This document shows positions 17,267-26,388 of a DNA stretch of 64,000 nt, in pieces. The stretch lies in the NCBI RefSeq assembly GCF_028435365.1, contig NZ_JAGTJJ010000059.1:1-64000 (forward strand), written 5' to 3'. Under the pieces are notes generated by a model that saw only the letters and a list, made by a program, of their open reading frames with translations, had not been told where the DNA came from and did not search any database. This stretch comes from Polyangium jinanense (lineage in GTDB: Bacteria; Myxococcota; Polyangia; Polyangiales; Polyangiaceae). The stretch's first letter is position 1; the number at the start of each line of letters is the position of its first letter. A program made the position numbers and the translations under genes.

Positions 17267-17680
17267 TCAAGCGGCGCGGCGGGTCACCGTCGAGAGGCAA
17301 TAAAGCAAGTGGTTGAGCCTCGTCCGGGCCTCGGCCGCGACCTCGCGCAGCGCCGCTTCCTCGTCGTTGGCGAGCGATTCGAGCAGGTCGATGATGACCA
17401 CGATCGTCCGGTCGTCGTCGTCCTCGTACACGGCGAGGTTGCAAGGCACGAGGATGCCGACCTCCGGATCGGCCGACAGCGCCCGGTGCGCGAGCACGGG
17501 GTTACATGCTCCGAAGATCGTATACCGCCGGAAAGGCACGCCGAGTCGGGCGCGCAGCGTCTCGTCGATGTCGATCCGCGTGAGGACGCCGAATCCGACG
17601 TCCTTCAGGAGCTGGGGGATCTTCGCCAGCGCCTCGTCGTACGGGAGGTCGAGTGAAGCGCGGAGATTCGTTCGGGCCAT
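17267..17680 (-). CDS. DUF302 domain protein
   Basis: 137 residues from ATG 17680 with GAGAGGGG just upstream. The sequence MARTNLRASLDLPYDEAL, followed by LKDVGFGVLTRIDIDETL, YTIFGACNPVLAHRALSADP and VGILVPCNLAVYED, is the DUF302 pattern, a small alpha/beta domain found in many bacteria and sometimes linked to redox or metal stress; its biochemical role is not established. Two cysteines are in conserved positions (GACNP and VPCN). It is the last gene of a three-gene minus-strand group, 79 bases after the preceding stop. Confidence 0.85.
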   Translation of the reverse strand: MARTNLRASLDLPYDEALAKIPQLLKDVGFGVLTRIDIDETLRARLGVPFRRYTIFGACNPVLAHRALSADPEVGILVPCNLAVYEDDDDRTIVVIIDLLESLANDEEAALREVAAEARTRLNHLLYCLSTVTRRAA

Positions 17681-17759
17681 GGTCCCCTCTCCGCGGAACG
17701 TGGCGCACCGCGCTGGCGATCGAAAGGGACGGAGGGCCGATTCGAGGATCGGCCGCCCG

Positions 17760-18452
17760 TCAGGCCGCCCGCGCGCGCTTGATCGTTTGTCGCGCCGCCT
17801 CGAGGAAGCGCGGCGGGAACGTGGCCGCGTCGAGGAAAAAGGCTTCGATGCTCGGCACCGCGTTCGGCATGCCCGCCCGCTCGTCGGCCACCGCGGCGAC
17901 GAAGAGGTGCCCCGTCCCCCGCGCGAGCCACGTGTTCGGTAGCCCCGCCGCCGCGGGAAACGCCTCGCCGATGGGCCTGCCCGCGCTCTCCGGCATGTGC
18001 TTCGTCCGGCGCGAGCGGAGCCCGTCGGATGCCACGAAGAGCGCCCGATAAAAATCGCGCTTCTCCGGCACGGCCCGCGTGAGCTCGCGCGCGAGCACGC
18101 GCAGGTGTTGTTCGAGCAGGAGGCTCGGCATCCCGCGGTTCGAGAGCACGCCGGCGAGCCACTCGACCTGGCGCTTGATCGTGGCCTCGTTGTGCTCGGG
18201 CAAGGTCGCGAGGAACGCGCTGTCGCTCTGCGTGAACCGGACGCCCCGCTCGCCGTACCGGAACCCGTAATAGGGCGTGAGCCGCAGGGAAATCTTCCCT
18301 GCCCGGAGCGCCGCCTCGACCTCGCGTGGATCACTCGGCATGGGCGTCATGCCGGCCTCGGGGTTCAACGGATGCGACCAGGTGGTCTCGGCCGCCTCCC
18401 GCCTGCCCCCTCGAACCCTGCCCCCGCGTGTCCCCATGCCTTCCGTGTTCAC
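17760..18452 (-). CDS. Hypothetical protein, probably radical-SAM-independent helical protein of unknown function
   Basis: 230 residues from GTG 18452, which overlaps the upstream stop in a GTGA, with GGGGGAG before it; this coupling supports the start over the internal ATG at 18350. The protein has no signal peptide or membrane segment. It contains EVEAALRAGKISLRLTPYYG, RYGERGVRFTQSDSAFLATL and a region rich in Leu/Arg helices (LLLEQHLRVLARELTRAV), then NTWLARGTGHLFVAAVADER. I do not recognise a named domain; nothing in it points to an enzyme class and the radical-SAM Cys triad is absent. Operon with DUF5995 upstream and DUF302 downstream. Confidence 0.75.
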   Translation of the reverse strand: MNTEGMGTRGGRVRGGRREAAETTWSHPLNPEAGMTPMPSDPREVEAALRAGKISLRLTPYYGFRYGERGVRFTQSDSAFLATLPEHNEATIKRQVEWLAGVLSNRGMPSLLLEQHLRVLARELTRAVPEKRDFYRALFVASDGLRSRRTKHMPESAGRPIGEAFPAAAGLPNTWLARGTGHLFVAAVADERAGMPNAVPSIEAFFLDAATFPPRFLEAARQTIKRARAA

Positions 18453-19195
18453 GTCTCTGGTTCTCCCCCGAAACCCCTCGGAAGCAAGAGCCCTCGACCG
18501 GCAAACCCGGCCATGCGGTCGATGGTCTTGAGGAAGGTCTCGTAGAGCAGATCGTTGTCGCGGATGGCCCAGAGCACCTCGGCGTTGGCCCAGGCGGCGT
18601 CACGCGCGCGCCGGACGCTCCACATGGCCATCACGTTGTCCACCCGGCCGAGCGCCTCCTCGACGTCGCGAAAAACCCCCGTCGCGAGTTTTTTCGTCGC
18701 GACCTTCTCCGCCTCCTCCAGGATGTCGTTGATGAGGAGGTAATCGTCGAAAAACCCCGTCCCCCGCCGCGGCTCGATGCCTTTGCGACCGCACGTCTCG
18801 ACCACGGCGATCGCGAGGTCGTGGTTGATGTGGGCGTTCATGCCGCAGAGGGCGTGCTGGAGCCGCGAGATCGAGCGCTCGCTGCGGGATTCGAAGAGCG
18901 GCTGCCAGGCGCGCGGCGACGATCCGGGGGCGCGGAGCTCGGCGAGGAAGGCGTCGAAGTAGAGGGTCGCGAAGACCACGTCGAGCTCCTCGAGCAGCAC
19001 GGGCGTGGTGAACCGCCCTCGATCGAGCTCGGCGCGGATTCGGTCCGTCACGAGGAAGTAGAGCTCGTTGAAGGCGTGCACGCCGTCGGCGCTCGGCAGG
19101 GCGCCGTCGATGATCTCCATCACGGCGAGGACGTCGTGGATGGAGCGCTGGGGCCGCGCCTTTATCCGATCGGCGAGGGACTCGCGACTGCTCAT
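18449..19195 (-). CDS. DUF5995 family protein
   Basis: 248 residues. The sequence follows the DUF5995 pattern: IHDVLAVMEIIDGALPS, GVHAFNELYFLVTDRI, VLLEELDVVFATLYFDAFLAEL, AWQPLFESR and LQHALCGMNAHINHDLAIAV. All are helical, and the conserved His/Asn/Asp cluster (MNAHINHDL) could bind a metal or a small molecule, but no activity is known to me for the family. The stop overlaps the GTG of the next gene. A possible promoter region shared with kup does not exist because kup is on the same strand upstream, ending 34 bases away. Confidence 0.8.
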   Translation of the reverse strand: MSSRESLADRIKARPQRSIHDVLAVMEIIDGALPSADGVHAFNELYFLVTDRIRAELDRGRFTTPVLLEELDVVFATLYFDAFLAELRAPGSSPRAWQPLFESRSERSISRLQHALCGMNAHINHDLAIAVVETCGRKGIEPRRGTGFFDDYLLINDILEEAEKVATKKLATGVFRDVEEALGRVDNVMAMWSVRRARDAAWANAEVLWAIRDNDLLYETFLKTIDRMAGFAGRGLLLPRGFGGEPET

Positions 19196-19229
19196 GCGCC
19201 GCGAGGTTACCCCAGGGGACGTGCGGGCA

Positions 19230-21335
19230 TCAAAGATCGAGCTGCATGCCGAGCTCGACGACGCGCTCCGGCGGCAGGTTGAAGAAGTTGGTCGCCCCGG
19301 TCGCGTTGCGCGACAGGAAACCGAAGATCGTCTCGGATACCTTGTCCATCTTTCCCTTGCCCGTGGCGAGCAGGGTCTCCCGGCCGAGGTAGTACGTCGT
19401 CTCGTCCGGCCCGATCCGGAGGCCGAGCTTGGCCTTCGCGACCGCGAGCAGCACCGGCACGTTCGTGTCTTCCATGAAACCGGAGCGGAAGATGATCCGG
19501 TAGAAATCGTCGGCGATGAGCGAGGCCTCGACCCGTTTCTCGGGCGGCACGCGCGGGATCCGCTCGGGAATCACGGTCACGAGCAGCACCACCTTCTGCA
19601 GGGCCTTGCTGCGGCTGACGTGGTGGAGCAGGACGGGCGGCGCCTCTTCGGCGCTCGACGTGAGGAAGACCGCGGCGCCGTCCACGCGGGCGGCCGTCTT
19701 TTCGGAGCGCAGCTCTTCCAGCACCTCGGAGAGCGGACGCGTGCGCTTCTTGAACTCCTGCCCGAGCAGCGCGCGGCCCTTCCGCCAGATCGCCATGCAC
19801 ACGAAGATCAACGAGGCGATGAGGAACGGCACGTAACCGCCATCGAAGAACTTGAGCAGGTTCGCGCCGAGGAACGCGAGATCGAACGTGAGGAAGAGCA
19901 GGAGGAGCGGCAGCGCCTTCGCGAGCGGCCAGTGCCAGCGCTCGCGCACGACGACGAAAAAGACGATCGACGTGATGGTCATGGAGCCGGTCACGGCGAG
20001 GCCGTACGCCGAGGCGAGCTTCGACGACTCCCGGAAGGAGAGCACGAGCACCATGCACGCGGCGAACAGGGCCCAGTTCACCTCGGGGATGTAGATCTGC
20101 CCCTCGGTCTCCGAGGAGGTGTGCTTGACCTGGACGCGCGGCAAGAAGCCGAGCTGCACGCCCTGCCGCGTGAGGGAGTAGGCGCCGGAGATCATGGCCT
20201 GTGAGGCGATGACGGCGGCCGCCGTGGCGAGCGCGACGAGCGCGTACGTGGCCGGGCCCTTGGGAACGAGGGAGAAGAAGGGGTTTGCCGCCGCCTCGGG
20301 GTGCTGGAGGAGGAGCGCGCCCTGGCCGAAGTAGTTGAGGACGAGCGACGGCATGACCATGCCGTACCAGGCATAGGTGATCGGCTTGCGGCCGAAATGA
20401 CCCATGTCCGCGTAGAGCGCCTCGCCGCCGGTCACGCAGAGGACGACGGAGCCGAGGATGACGAACGCATGCCACTTGTTGGCGAGGAAAAACGTGACGG
20501 CGTACGCGGGATTGATCGCCGCGAGGACGGCGGGGTTCTTGGCGACGTAATAAGCGCCGAGGCCGGCGAGCGTGAGGAACCACAGGATCATGATCGGCCC
20601 GAAGACCTTGCCGATCCCGGCGGTGCCCCGCTTCTGGACCCAGAAGAGCCCGAGCAAGATGAGGACGGTGATCGGCAGGACCGCGGGCTTGAGCGAGCTC
20701 GCGCCGACCGCGAGGCCCTCGACGGCGCTGAGGACGCTGATGGCCGGGGTGATGACGCCGTCGCCGTACAGGAGCGACGCGCCGAAGAGGACGAGGGCGG
20801 CGATCCAGCCGATGTGCATCTTGTTCTTCGGCCGGAGGTTCTCGGGCACGAGCGCAAGCAGCGCCATGGTGCCGCCTTCGCCTTCGTTGTCCGCTCGGAG
20901 AACGAAGGTGAGGTATTTCACGGCGACGACCATGCTGAGCGACCAGAACATCAGGGACAGGAGGCCGAGGACGTTCTCGGGGCTGGCCCCGACGCCGTGG
21001 GGCGGGGTGACGCACTCCTTGACGGCGTAGAGCGGGCTCGTGCCGATGTCGCCGAAGACGACGCCGAGGGCGGCGAGGACGAGGCCCGGGAGCGCGCCGG
21101 GGGCGTGGCCGTGGCCGTGACCGCCATGGGCGTGGCCGTCGGCATGACCGGCGCTCGCGGCTGTGCCGTGGGCGGCCGCAGCGGCGTCGGCGGCGGCGTC
21201 GGCGGCAGCCGCCGCGGCGGCGGCCTCGTGGACTTGGAAGGCGCCCACGATGCTGGGTTCGTCGGCCATGGCAGGGGGCGGCTCGGAAGCGGCCTTCGGG
21301 GCCGCTTTCGGGGCCGGGGTCGGGTCGTCGTTCAT
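19230..21335 (-). CDS. kup: Kup/Trk-type low-affinity potassium transporter
   Basis: 701 residues. After an unusual 80-residue extension rich in Ala and His, the Kup signature GVVFGDIGTSPLYAVKE appears at 91-107, followed by about 12 hydrophobic segments, including YGDGVITPAISVLSAVEGL and MISGAYSLTRQGVQLGFLPR, and a cytoplasmic C-terminal domain from about 540. Kup proteins import K+ with protons. The extension (three or more HG/HGH units near residues 69-77) lies before the first membrane segment, on the cytoplasmic side, and could bind metal. A purine-rich 18-bp tandem repeat lies directly upstream of the start, in the likely promoter or leader. Confidence 0.95.
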   Translation of the reverse strand: MNDDPTPAPKAAPKAASEPPPAMADEPSIVGAFQVHEAAAAAAAADAAADAAAAAHGTAASAGHADGHAHGGHGHGHAPGALPGLVLAALGVVFGDIGTSPLYAVKECVTPPHGVGASPENVLGLLSLMFWSLSMVVAVKYLTFVLRADNEGEGGTMALLALVPENLRPKNKMHIGWIAALVLFGASLLYGDGVITPAISVLSAVEGLAVGASSLKPAVLPITVLILLGLFWVQKRGTAGIGKVFGPIMILWFLTLAGLGAYYVAKNPAVLAAINPAYAVTFFLANKWHAFVILGSVVLCVTGGEALYADMGHFGRKPITYAWYGMVMPSLVLNYFGQGALLLQHPEAAANPFFSLVPKGPATYALVALATAAAVIASQAMISGAYSLTRQGVQLGFLPRVQVKHTSSETEGQIYIPEVNWALFAACMVLVLSFRESSKLASAYGLAVTGSMTITSIVFFVVVRERWHWPLAKALPLLLLFLTFDLAFLGANLLKFFDGGYVPFLIASLIFVCMAIWRKGRALLGQEFKKRTRPLSEVLEELRSEKTAARVDGAAVFLTSSAEEAPPVLLHHVSRSKALQKVVLLVTVIPERIPRVPPEKRVEASLIADDFYRIIFRSGFMEDTNVPVLLAVAKAKLGLRIGPDETTYYLGRETLLATGKGKMDKVSETIFGFLSRNATGATNFFNLPPERVVELGMQLDL

Positions 21336-21362
21336 CGCGGGGGCGACGCTACACCCAAGCGA

Positions 21363-21432
21363 GCGGGGGCGGAAGCGGGAGCGGGGGCGGAAGCGGGAGC
21401 GGGGGCGGAAGCGGGGGCGGAGGCGGGGCTCC
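21363..21432. repeat. Purine-rich tandem repeat between kup and the ABC-permease fusion
   Basis: About 70 bases made of an 18-bp unit (GCGGGAGCGGGGGCGGAA) and its 6-bp sub-units, repeated nearly perfectly three times and trailing into GCGGGGGCGGAG. It occupies most of the 117-base gap upstream of kup. Strand-asymmetric G-runs could form quadruplex structures. Confidence 0.85.
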
Positions 21433-21452
21433 CGCGCGGGGACGGCGGTGGC

Positions 21453-24400
21453 CTAGAGATCCACGCGCTTGCGGTTGTCCGATGACACGCGGTCGATCAG
21501 CTTGTTGTTTGGATCAAAGCCGGCTTCATAGGGCTCCGCGTCGACCACGACGGTCACCTCCTTTTGCTGCGTGGTCACGTGGTGGCGCTCCAGGTACAGC
21601 ACCCCTTCGTCCGCCTCCTTGCCTGACTCGCCGCGCGCGAAGACGCCGACCTCGATCCAGTCGTCGAGCTCGCCCGCCGTCTCCTTGCCCTTGCCGTCGG
21701 CGTAGCGCTTGTCCGCGTAGAGCTCGAGGGTCACCTCGTACTTGCCATCGCTGCGCTTGCGTGCGGTCGCCGCCTGCACCCGGTTGTCGTAGAAGCAGAT
21801 CTTCTCGAACAGGTCGGTGATCAGCGCCTCGTGCGCCGGACCGGCCTCGGCGCGGATGTACGCCAGAAGCTCGGCCGACGTCGTGAACGGCGGGTTCTGG
21901 TACCCTTTGTCCTGCAAGAACTTCTTCAGCGCGCGATTGAGCGTGGCCTCGCCGATCTCCTCGCGCAGGCGGTAGAACACCAGCGATCCTTTCTGGTAGT
22001 GGATGTACTGCTGGTTCTCCACCCGGTACAGCGGTAGCTCCTCGACCCGCTCGCCGCCGCGGCCGGCGAGGTACTTGTCGAGCTCCTCCTTGAGGAAGCG
22101 TCGCATCTTGGCGCGGCCGTATTCCTGCTCCATCACCATCAACGCCGAGTACTGCGAGAGCGACTCCGACAGCACGGTCGCCCCCTGCACGTTGGCGCCG
22201 ATCACCTGGTGCGCCCACCACTGGTGCGCGATCTCGTGCGCGGTCACGTAAAACACGTAATCGACGGCGCTCTCGTCGCGCAGGTCGGCGATGAAGCCGA
22301 TCGACTCCGAATAAGGAATGGTGTTGGCGAAGCTCTGGGCGAAGCTCGCGTACCCCGGAAACTCGATGATCCGCACCTGGCGGTGCTGGTACGGTGTGAA
22401 GTTGGCTTCGTAATACGAGAGCGACTTGCGCACCGCTTCGATCATGCGATCGACGTTGTACGGATGCTTGGGGTCGTAATAGATCTCGATCGGGATCTGC
22501 TCGGGCGTGCCTTCCTTGTAGAACCCCTTCTTCACCTTCCAGCGCGCCGACAGGAAGGCATAGAAGTTCAGCATCGGTCGGTCCATGGCGTAGCTGAAGC
22601 AGCGACGGCCGTCGCGCTCGAACTCCTCCTTCAGGTAGCCCGGCGCGAGCGCGATCTGATCCGGCGCGGTGCAGATGGTGGTATGGAAGAGGATCCAATC
22701 GGCATCGTCGCCGATATAGGTGTTCGCGCGCGCCGCCTGGTCTTCCAGCTTGGGCATGCGGGTGGGCTCACCCAGCCCGCGCTTGCGGCGGTCGTTCCGA
22801 TCGTCGAGCTGCGCGCCCTCGTCGTAGCCGAACTGCGGGAACATGCGATTGTTGAAGAAGCTCCCGTTCTCGACGATCTGCGTCTGCTGTACCTCGTTGG
22901 TGATGCCGTTCGCGTGAGAGTCGAGGCGGAAGCGCACCTCGCGCTCCCCGCCCGGCTGTATCGGGTGCTTGAGACGATAGATGCGGTAGCCCAGGGGGGC
23001 ATCGTGTTTCACGAGTTCGGCGTCGCCGAGGTCGATTGCGACGAGCGCCTTGTCGTCGGCGAGGCTGACGTGCACCTCTTGGATCGGCGAGGCGTGTGGG
23101 TTCTCCACGCGGTAGACCCCATCGACGCGCAGAACCTGCGTCTCGGGACGCAGATCGACCTGGATGGACGCGGCCTTGATCTTCGGCTGCGGCAGATTCT
23201 TGTAGGCGCCGTATTCTTTTTCGTAGCGCGCCGAAAGGTCGAGCTTCTGCTCCGGCGAGCGGTAGTCGTTGCGGATGTTCGTGTTCCAGAACAGGAAGCC
23301 GCCCACGGCCGCGAACGAAAGCAGGCTCAACCCGAACGCCGCACCCAGCCGGCCGCGCAGCCGCTCCCGCGCCACCACGAAGCGCTCGCGCCGGCTGCCG
23401 ACGCTGCCGCGCACCCAGAACGCCACCGACAAGAGCAAGAGCGCAAGCAAGAGCAGGCCCCAGTACCCCTGGAACCAAAGCTGCGGCGACAAGAAGTGGC
23501 CATACCCGTTCATGTCCGAATACGGCGCGATCGGCCAGCTACCGAAGTTGTAGAGATGATGGGTGAAGTCGATCAGGCCGAGCGCAGTCTGCAGGATGAG
23601 CAAGAGGATCAGCAGCGCATACCCGACGAACTTGTTGTTGCTGAACACCTGCAGGGCCAACGCCATGCCGCCCATCAGCACATACACGCTGGAGTCGAGC
23701 GTCAGCGTCTTCAGGTACAAGAGCGGCTCGAGCTCGGTATACCCCTTCGCAAGCTGGATGAGCATCGCGGTGACCGCGCCGATGACCTGGAATGCGGCGA
23801 TCACCGAGAGCAGGGCCCCGAACTTGGCGAGGAGTGGCACCCAGCTCGGCACGGGCATCGCGTCGGTGACCTCGTGGATCTTCGCGCCGCGCTCCTTCCA
23901 CACGAGCTCGCCCGCGTAGAACAGCACGATGATCACCAGCAGGAAGCTGTAACTGCCCTGCAGCGCAGACAGCATCTGCGAGGTCACCGGGTAAATCGGT
24001 GTGGCATACATGGTGCGGCGCAGCAGCGCGGTCGGGATGAAGTTGGCCATGCCGAACGCGAGCATCACGAGGAACGGCACGCTGCGGAGGACGCCGGTGG
24101 TGTCGAAGCGGAGCTTTTGCAGGAGCTGCCGCCACACCGTGCGGGTCGTGAACACGGGCTCGGGCCTTTGCACTGCCGCCACGGCGACGGGCCGGGCCGC
24201 GAGATCCGCCGCGGCGAGCGGCTCGACCTTCGCATTCCGGCCCCAGCGCCGGCGACCGGTGCCGCTGCGCTCGGTCTTGAACAGCGCAAACGTCGCCGCA
24301 AACAGCGCCGCGGCAATGGTGGTCCATAACGCGCGGTTGGCGGCGAGGTAGCCCCCCATCGCCGGCAGGCCGGTATTGCGCTCCTCCGCCGACCAGTAGC

Positions 24401-25061
24401 GGATGGTGCGCTCGAGGGCGCGCGTGCCGAGCGGATCCATCAACGTCGCTGCCCAGACGTTGTCGAGGTTGCGCAGCAGCGCGGAGCTCACGCCGTACAG
24501 CACGAAGAACGCAATCACGCCGATGTAGACCCACAGGATGCTGCGTGTCACCACCGCCATCAGCGAAAGGAGCCCGCCGGTGAAGAGCAGGTTCGGGATC
24601 ACGAACACCACGAACGCCCACAGGTAGGGCCTGAGCGATACCGGCCCGAGGCGCGCAGGATCGATCCACGGCATGAATTGCGCAATGAACATGCCCAGGC
24701 CGACCACGAGGTACACGATCAGGCTCGCCGTGAGCGCCGCGCCGAGCCGGCCCAGCAAGTAATCGCGTTTGCGGATCGGGCTCGAGAAAAATAGCTCCGC
24801 GGTGCCCTGGTCGAAGTCGCGCAAGAGAGCGCTGTTGATGAAGATCGTGATGACCAGCATCCCGAGCAAGGTGAACATCGCAAGCCAGGTGGCGAGCACC
24901 GTCGGCGCATTGCGGAAGACGTTGCCGATGCTCCCGCCCATCTGGACGGCCTCGCTGCCGGCCGCCCCAAAGGCCAGCAATCCAAACAAGCCGGCAATGA
25001 GCCAGAGCAGCGGAGAACGGAGCTGCTCGCGCAGCTCGAAGCGAAAGAGTTCACGGATCAT
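21453..25061 (-). CDS. ABC-2 permease fused to M1-family aminopeptidase domain
   Basis: 1202 residues. The first 600 residues hold two ABC-2-type permease units: each opens with a RELFRFELREQLRSP-like or WRQLLQKLRFDTTG amphipathic helix and has about six membrane segments. After a last membrane helix (FGLSLLSFAAVGGFLFW) follows a periplasmic M1-type region from about 615, with the gluzincin zinc motif HEIAHQWWAH near residue 945 and the third ligand glutamate 19 residues later in LSESLSQY. Thus the zinc peptidase is probably intact. Family knowledge: such fusions pair with a dedicated ABC ATPase, as here, 12 bases upstream. The transported or cleaved substrate is unknown. The GAMEN-type exopeptidase motif of classical M1 enzymes is not obvious. 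Confidence 0.9.
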   Translation of the reverse strand: MIRELFRFELREQLRSPLLWLIAGLFGLLAFGAAGSEAVQMGGSIGNVFRNAPTVLATWLAMFTLLGMLVITIFINSALLRDFDQGTAELFFSSPIRKRDYLLGRLGAALTASLIVYLVVGLGMFIAQFMPWIDPARLGPVSLRPYLWAFVVFVIPNLLFTGGLLSLMAVVTRSILWVYIGVIAFFVLYGVSSALLRNLDNVWAATLMDPLGTRALERTIRYWSAEERNTGLPAMGGYLAANRALWTTIAAALFAATFALFKTERSGTGRRRWGRNAKVEPLAAADLAARPVAVAAVQRPEPVFTTRTVWRQLLQKLRFDTTGVLRSVPFLVMLAFGMANFIPTALLRRTMYATPIYPVTSQMLSALQGSYSFLLVIIVLFYAGELVWKERGAKIHEVTDAMPVPSWVPLLAKFGALLSVIAAFQVIGAVTAMLIQLAKGYTELEPLLYLKTLTLDSSVYVLMGGMALALQVFSNNKFVGYALLILLLILQTALGLIDFTHHLYNFGSWPIAPYSDMNGYGHFLSPQLWFQGYWGLLLLALLLLSVAFWVRGSVGSRRERFVVARERLRGRLGAAFGLSLLSFAAVGGFLFWNTNIRNDYRSPEQKLDLSARYEKEYGAYKNLPQPKIKAASIQVDLRPETQVLRVDGVYRVENPHASPIQEVHVSLADDKALVAIDLGDAELVKHDAPLGYRIYRLKHPIQPGGEREVRFRLDSHANGITNEVQQTQIVENGSFFNNRMFPQFGYDEGAQLDDRNDRRKRGLGEPTRMPKLEDQAARANTYIGDDADWILFHTTICTAPDQIALAPGYLKEEFERDGRRCFSYAMDRPMLNFYAFLSARWKVKKGFYKEGTPEQIPIEIYYDPKHPYNVDRMIEAVRKSLSYYEANFTPYQHRQVRIIEFPGYASFAQSFANTIPYSESIGFIADLRDESAVDYVFYVTAHEIAHQWWAHQVIGANVQGATVLSESLSQYSALMVMEQEYGRAKMRRFLKEELDKYLAGRGGERVEELPLYRVENQQYIHYQKGSLVFYRLREEIGEATLNRALKKFLQDKGYQNPPFTTSAELLAYIRAEAGPAHEALITDLFEKICFYDNRVQAATARKRSDGKYEVTLELYADKRYADGKGKETAGELDDWIEVGVFARGESGKEADEGVLYLERHHVTTQQKEVTVVVDAEPYEAGFDPNNKLIDRVSSDNRKRVDL

Positions 25062-25073
25062 GGCGGCCCTACG

Positions 25074-25973
25074 TCAGGTGGCCTGCACGCGCAGGAGCTG
25101 GAAGTACACGTCCTCGAGGTTCGGCGCGACCTCTTCGAACCCGTCCCCCGGGTCCACGCTGCTGAACACATGGATCACCGGACGGCCGGCCACCAGCCGC
25201 GTCGAGAGCACGGTATGGCGCGCCTCGTATTCGGGCAACGCCGCCTTCGTGACCTGCTTGCGCCAGACCTGGTTTTCGAGCGCCGCAATCGCATCACTCG
25301 GCTTTCCCGTCAGCAGCACCCGGCCCTTGTTCAGGATGGCCATGGTCGGGCAAAGGTCGGTGACGTCCTCGACGATGTGCGTGGACAGAATGACCGCAAC
25401 GTTCTCGCCGATCTCGGCAAGCAGGTTGAGGAAGCGGTTGCGCTCCTCGGGATCGAGGCCGGCCGTGGGCTCGTCGACGATGACGAGGCGCGGACTTCCC
25501 AGGAGCGCCTGCGCAACGCCGAAGCGCTGTCGCATGCCACCCGAGTACGTGCCGAGCTTGCGCTTACGCACGTCCCACAGGTTCACTTGCTGGAGCAGGC
25601 CATCCACGACCTCACGGCGCTGCTTGCGCTGGGTCAGCCCCTTGAGCACGGCGAAATGCTCCAGCATGTCCTCCGCGCTCACCTTGGGATAAACACCAAA
25701 ATCCTGCGGCAGGTAGCCGAGCTGGCGTCGCACCGCGTCCTTGTCACGCAGCACATCGATGCTCTTGCCGTCGACACCCTCCAGGGTAGCCGTGCCGCTG
25801 TCGGCCTCCTGCAACGTCGCCAGCGTGCGCATCAGTGACGATTTGCCAGCACCATTCGGCCCGAGCAGGCCGAACATGCCGCGCGGGATGTCAAGGGTGA
25901 CGTCATTCAGCGCATGGACGCCATTTGGGTAGGTCTTACCGAGGTTACGGATGGCGAGCACGGATCCCTCCAC
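25074..25973 (-). CDS. ABC transporter ATP-binding protein
   Basis: 299 residues with all ABC ATPase motifs in order: Walker A LLGPNGAGKSSLMRT (about 35-49), Q-loop in LGYLPQDFGVYP, signature TYSGGMRQRFGVAQ, Walker B LVIVDEPTAGLD and the H-loop histidine in ILSTHIVED. About 60 extra residues at the C-terminus are usual for the DrrA/NatA-like ATPases of ABC-2 systems. It would energise the permease-peptidase fusion encoded directly downstream. The upstream gap of 721 bases holds palindromic element R4 and a degenerate 42-bp array. Confidence 0.95.
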   Translation of the reverse strand: MEGSVLAIRNLGKTYPNGVHALNDVTLDIPRGMFGLLGPNGAGKSSLMRTLATLQEADSGTATLEGVDGKSIDVLRDKDAVRRQLGYLPQDFGVYPKVSAEDMLEHFAVLKGLTQRKQRREVVDGLLQQVNLWDVRKRKLGTYSGGMRQRFGVAQALLGSPRLVIVDEPTAGLDPEERNRFLNLLAEIGENVAVILSTHIVEDVTDLCPTMAILNKGRVLLTGKPSDAIAALENQVWRKQVTKAALPEYEARHTVLSTRLVAGRPVIHVFSSVDPGDGFEEVAPNLEDVYFQLLRVQAT

Positions 25974-26042
25974 GAAAAACAGAATTTTCCGCGTTCGCGT
26001 ACCACGCTCCTCGCACGGCAGTCAACGAGGCCGAGGCCGTCG

Positions 26043-26345
26043 CGCTGGGGCGTTGCCCCAGACCCCAGCAGGGGCTATCCGCCCCTGCACCCGGACCAGC
26101 GCAAGCGCTGGACCCGGGGTCGATGAACTGCGCGATGCGCAGTTCATCGAACAGGTCGAGGCAAGACCAAGGGCGACCTTGCCAAGCGAGACGGCTTCGA
26201 CCGGCAACGCGGTCCCTGGTCTTGCCACCGGCCTGTGGGAAGAACTGCGCATCGCGCAGTTCTTCCCCAAAGGTCCAGGGCTTGCCCTGGTTCGGGTCGA
26301 GGGGCGAATAGCCCCCGCGGGGCCCGGGGCAGCGCCCCGGCGCGG
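26043..26345. repeat. Nested-palindrome intergenic element, copy R4 (complete)
   Basis: Same orientation and arm types as R3: left hairpin TCGATGAACTGCGC with loop GAT, right hairpin GGGAAGAACTGCGC with loop ATC. The centre has GGCAAGACCA and CTGGTCTTGCC. It starts about 70 bases upstream of the ABC ATPase start and ends just before a 42-bp degenerate array. Confidence 0.92.
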
Positions 26346-26388
26346 CGTGTGATGCTGGCAAATCGCGCCTCGACCGGCTGATGCCGCG

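Noticed and set aside
14122..17316. A 1064-residue + strand frame opposite the MFE-2-like gene.
   Set aside because: Arg/Leu/His-rich low-complexity translation typical of antisense frames in GC-rich DNA; no domain, no ribosome site.
22209..24329. A 706-residue + strand frame opposite the permease-peptidase gene.
   Set aside because: Same composition artefact as other antisense frames; the minus-strand gene has clear zinc and membrane motifs.
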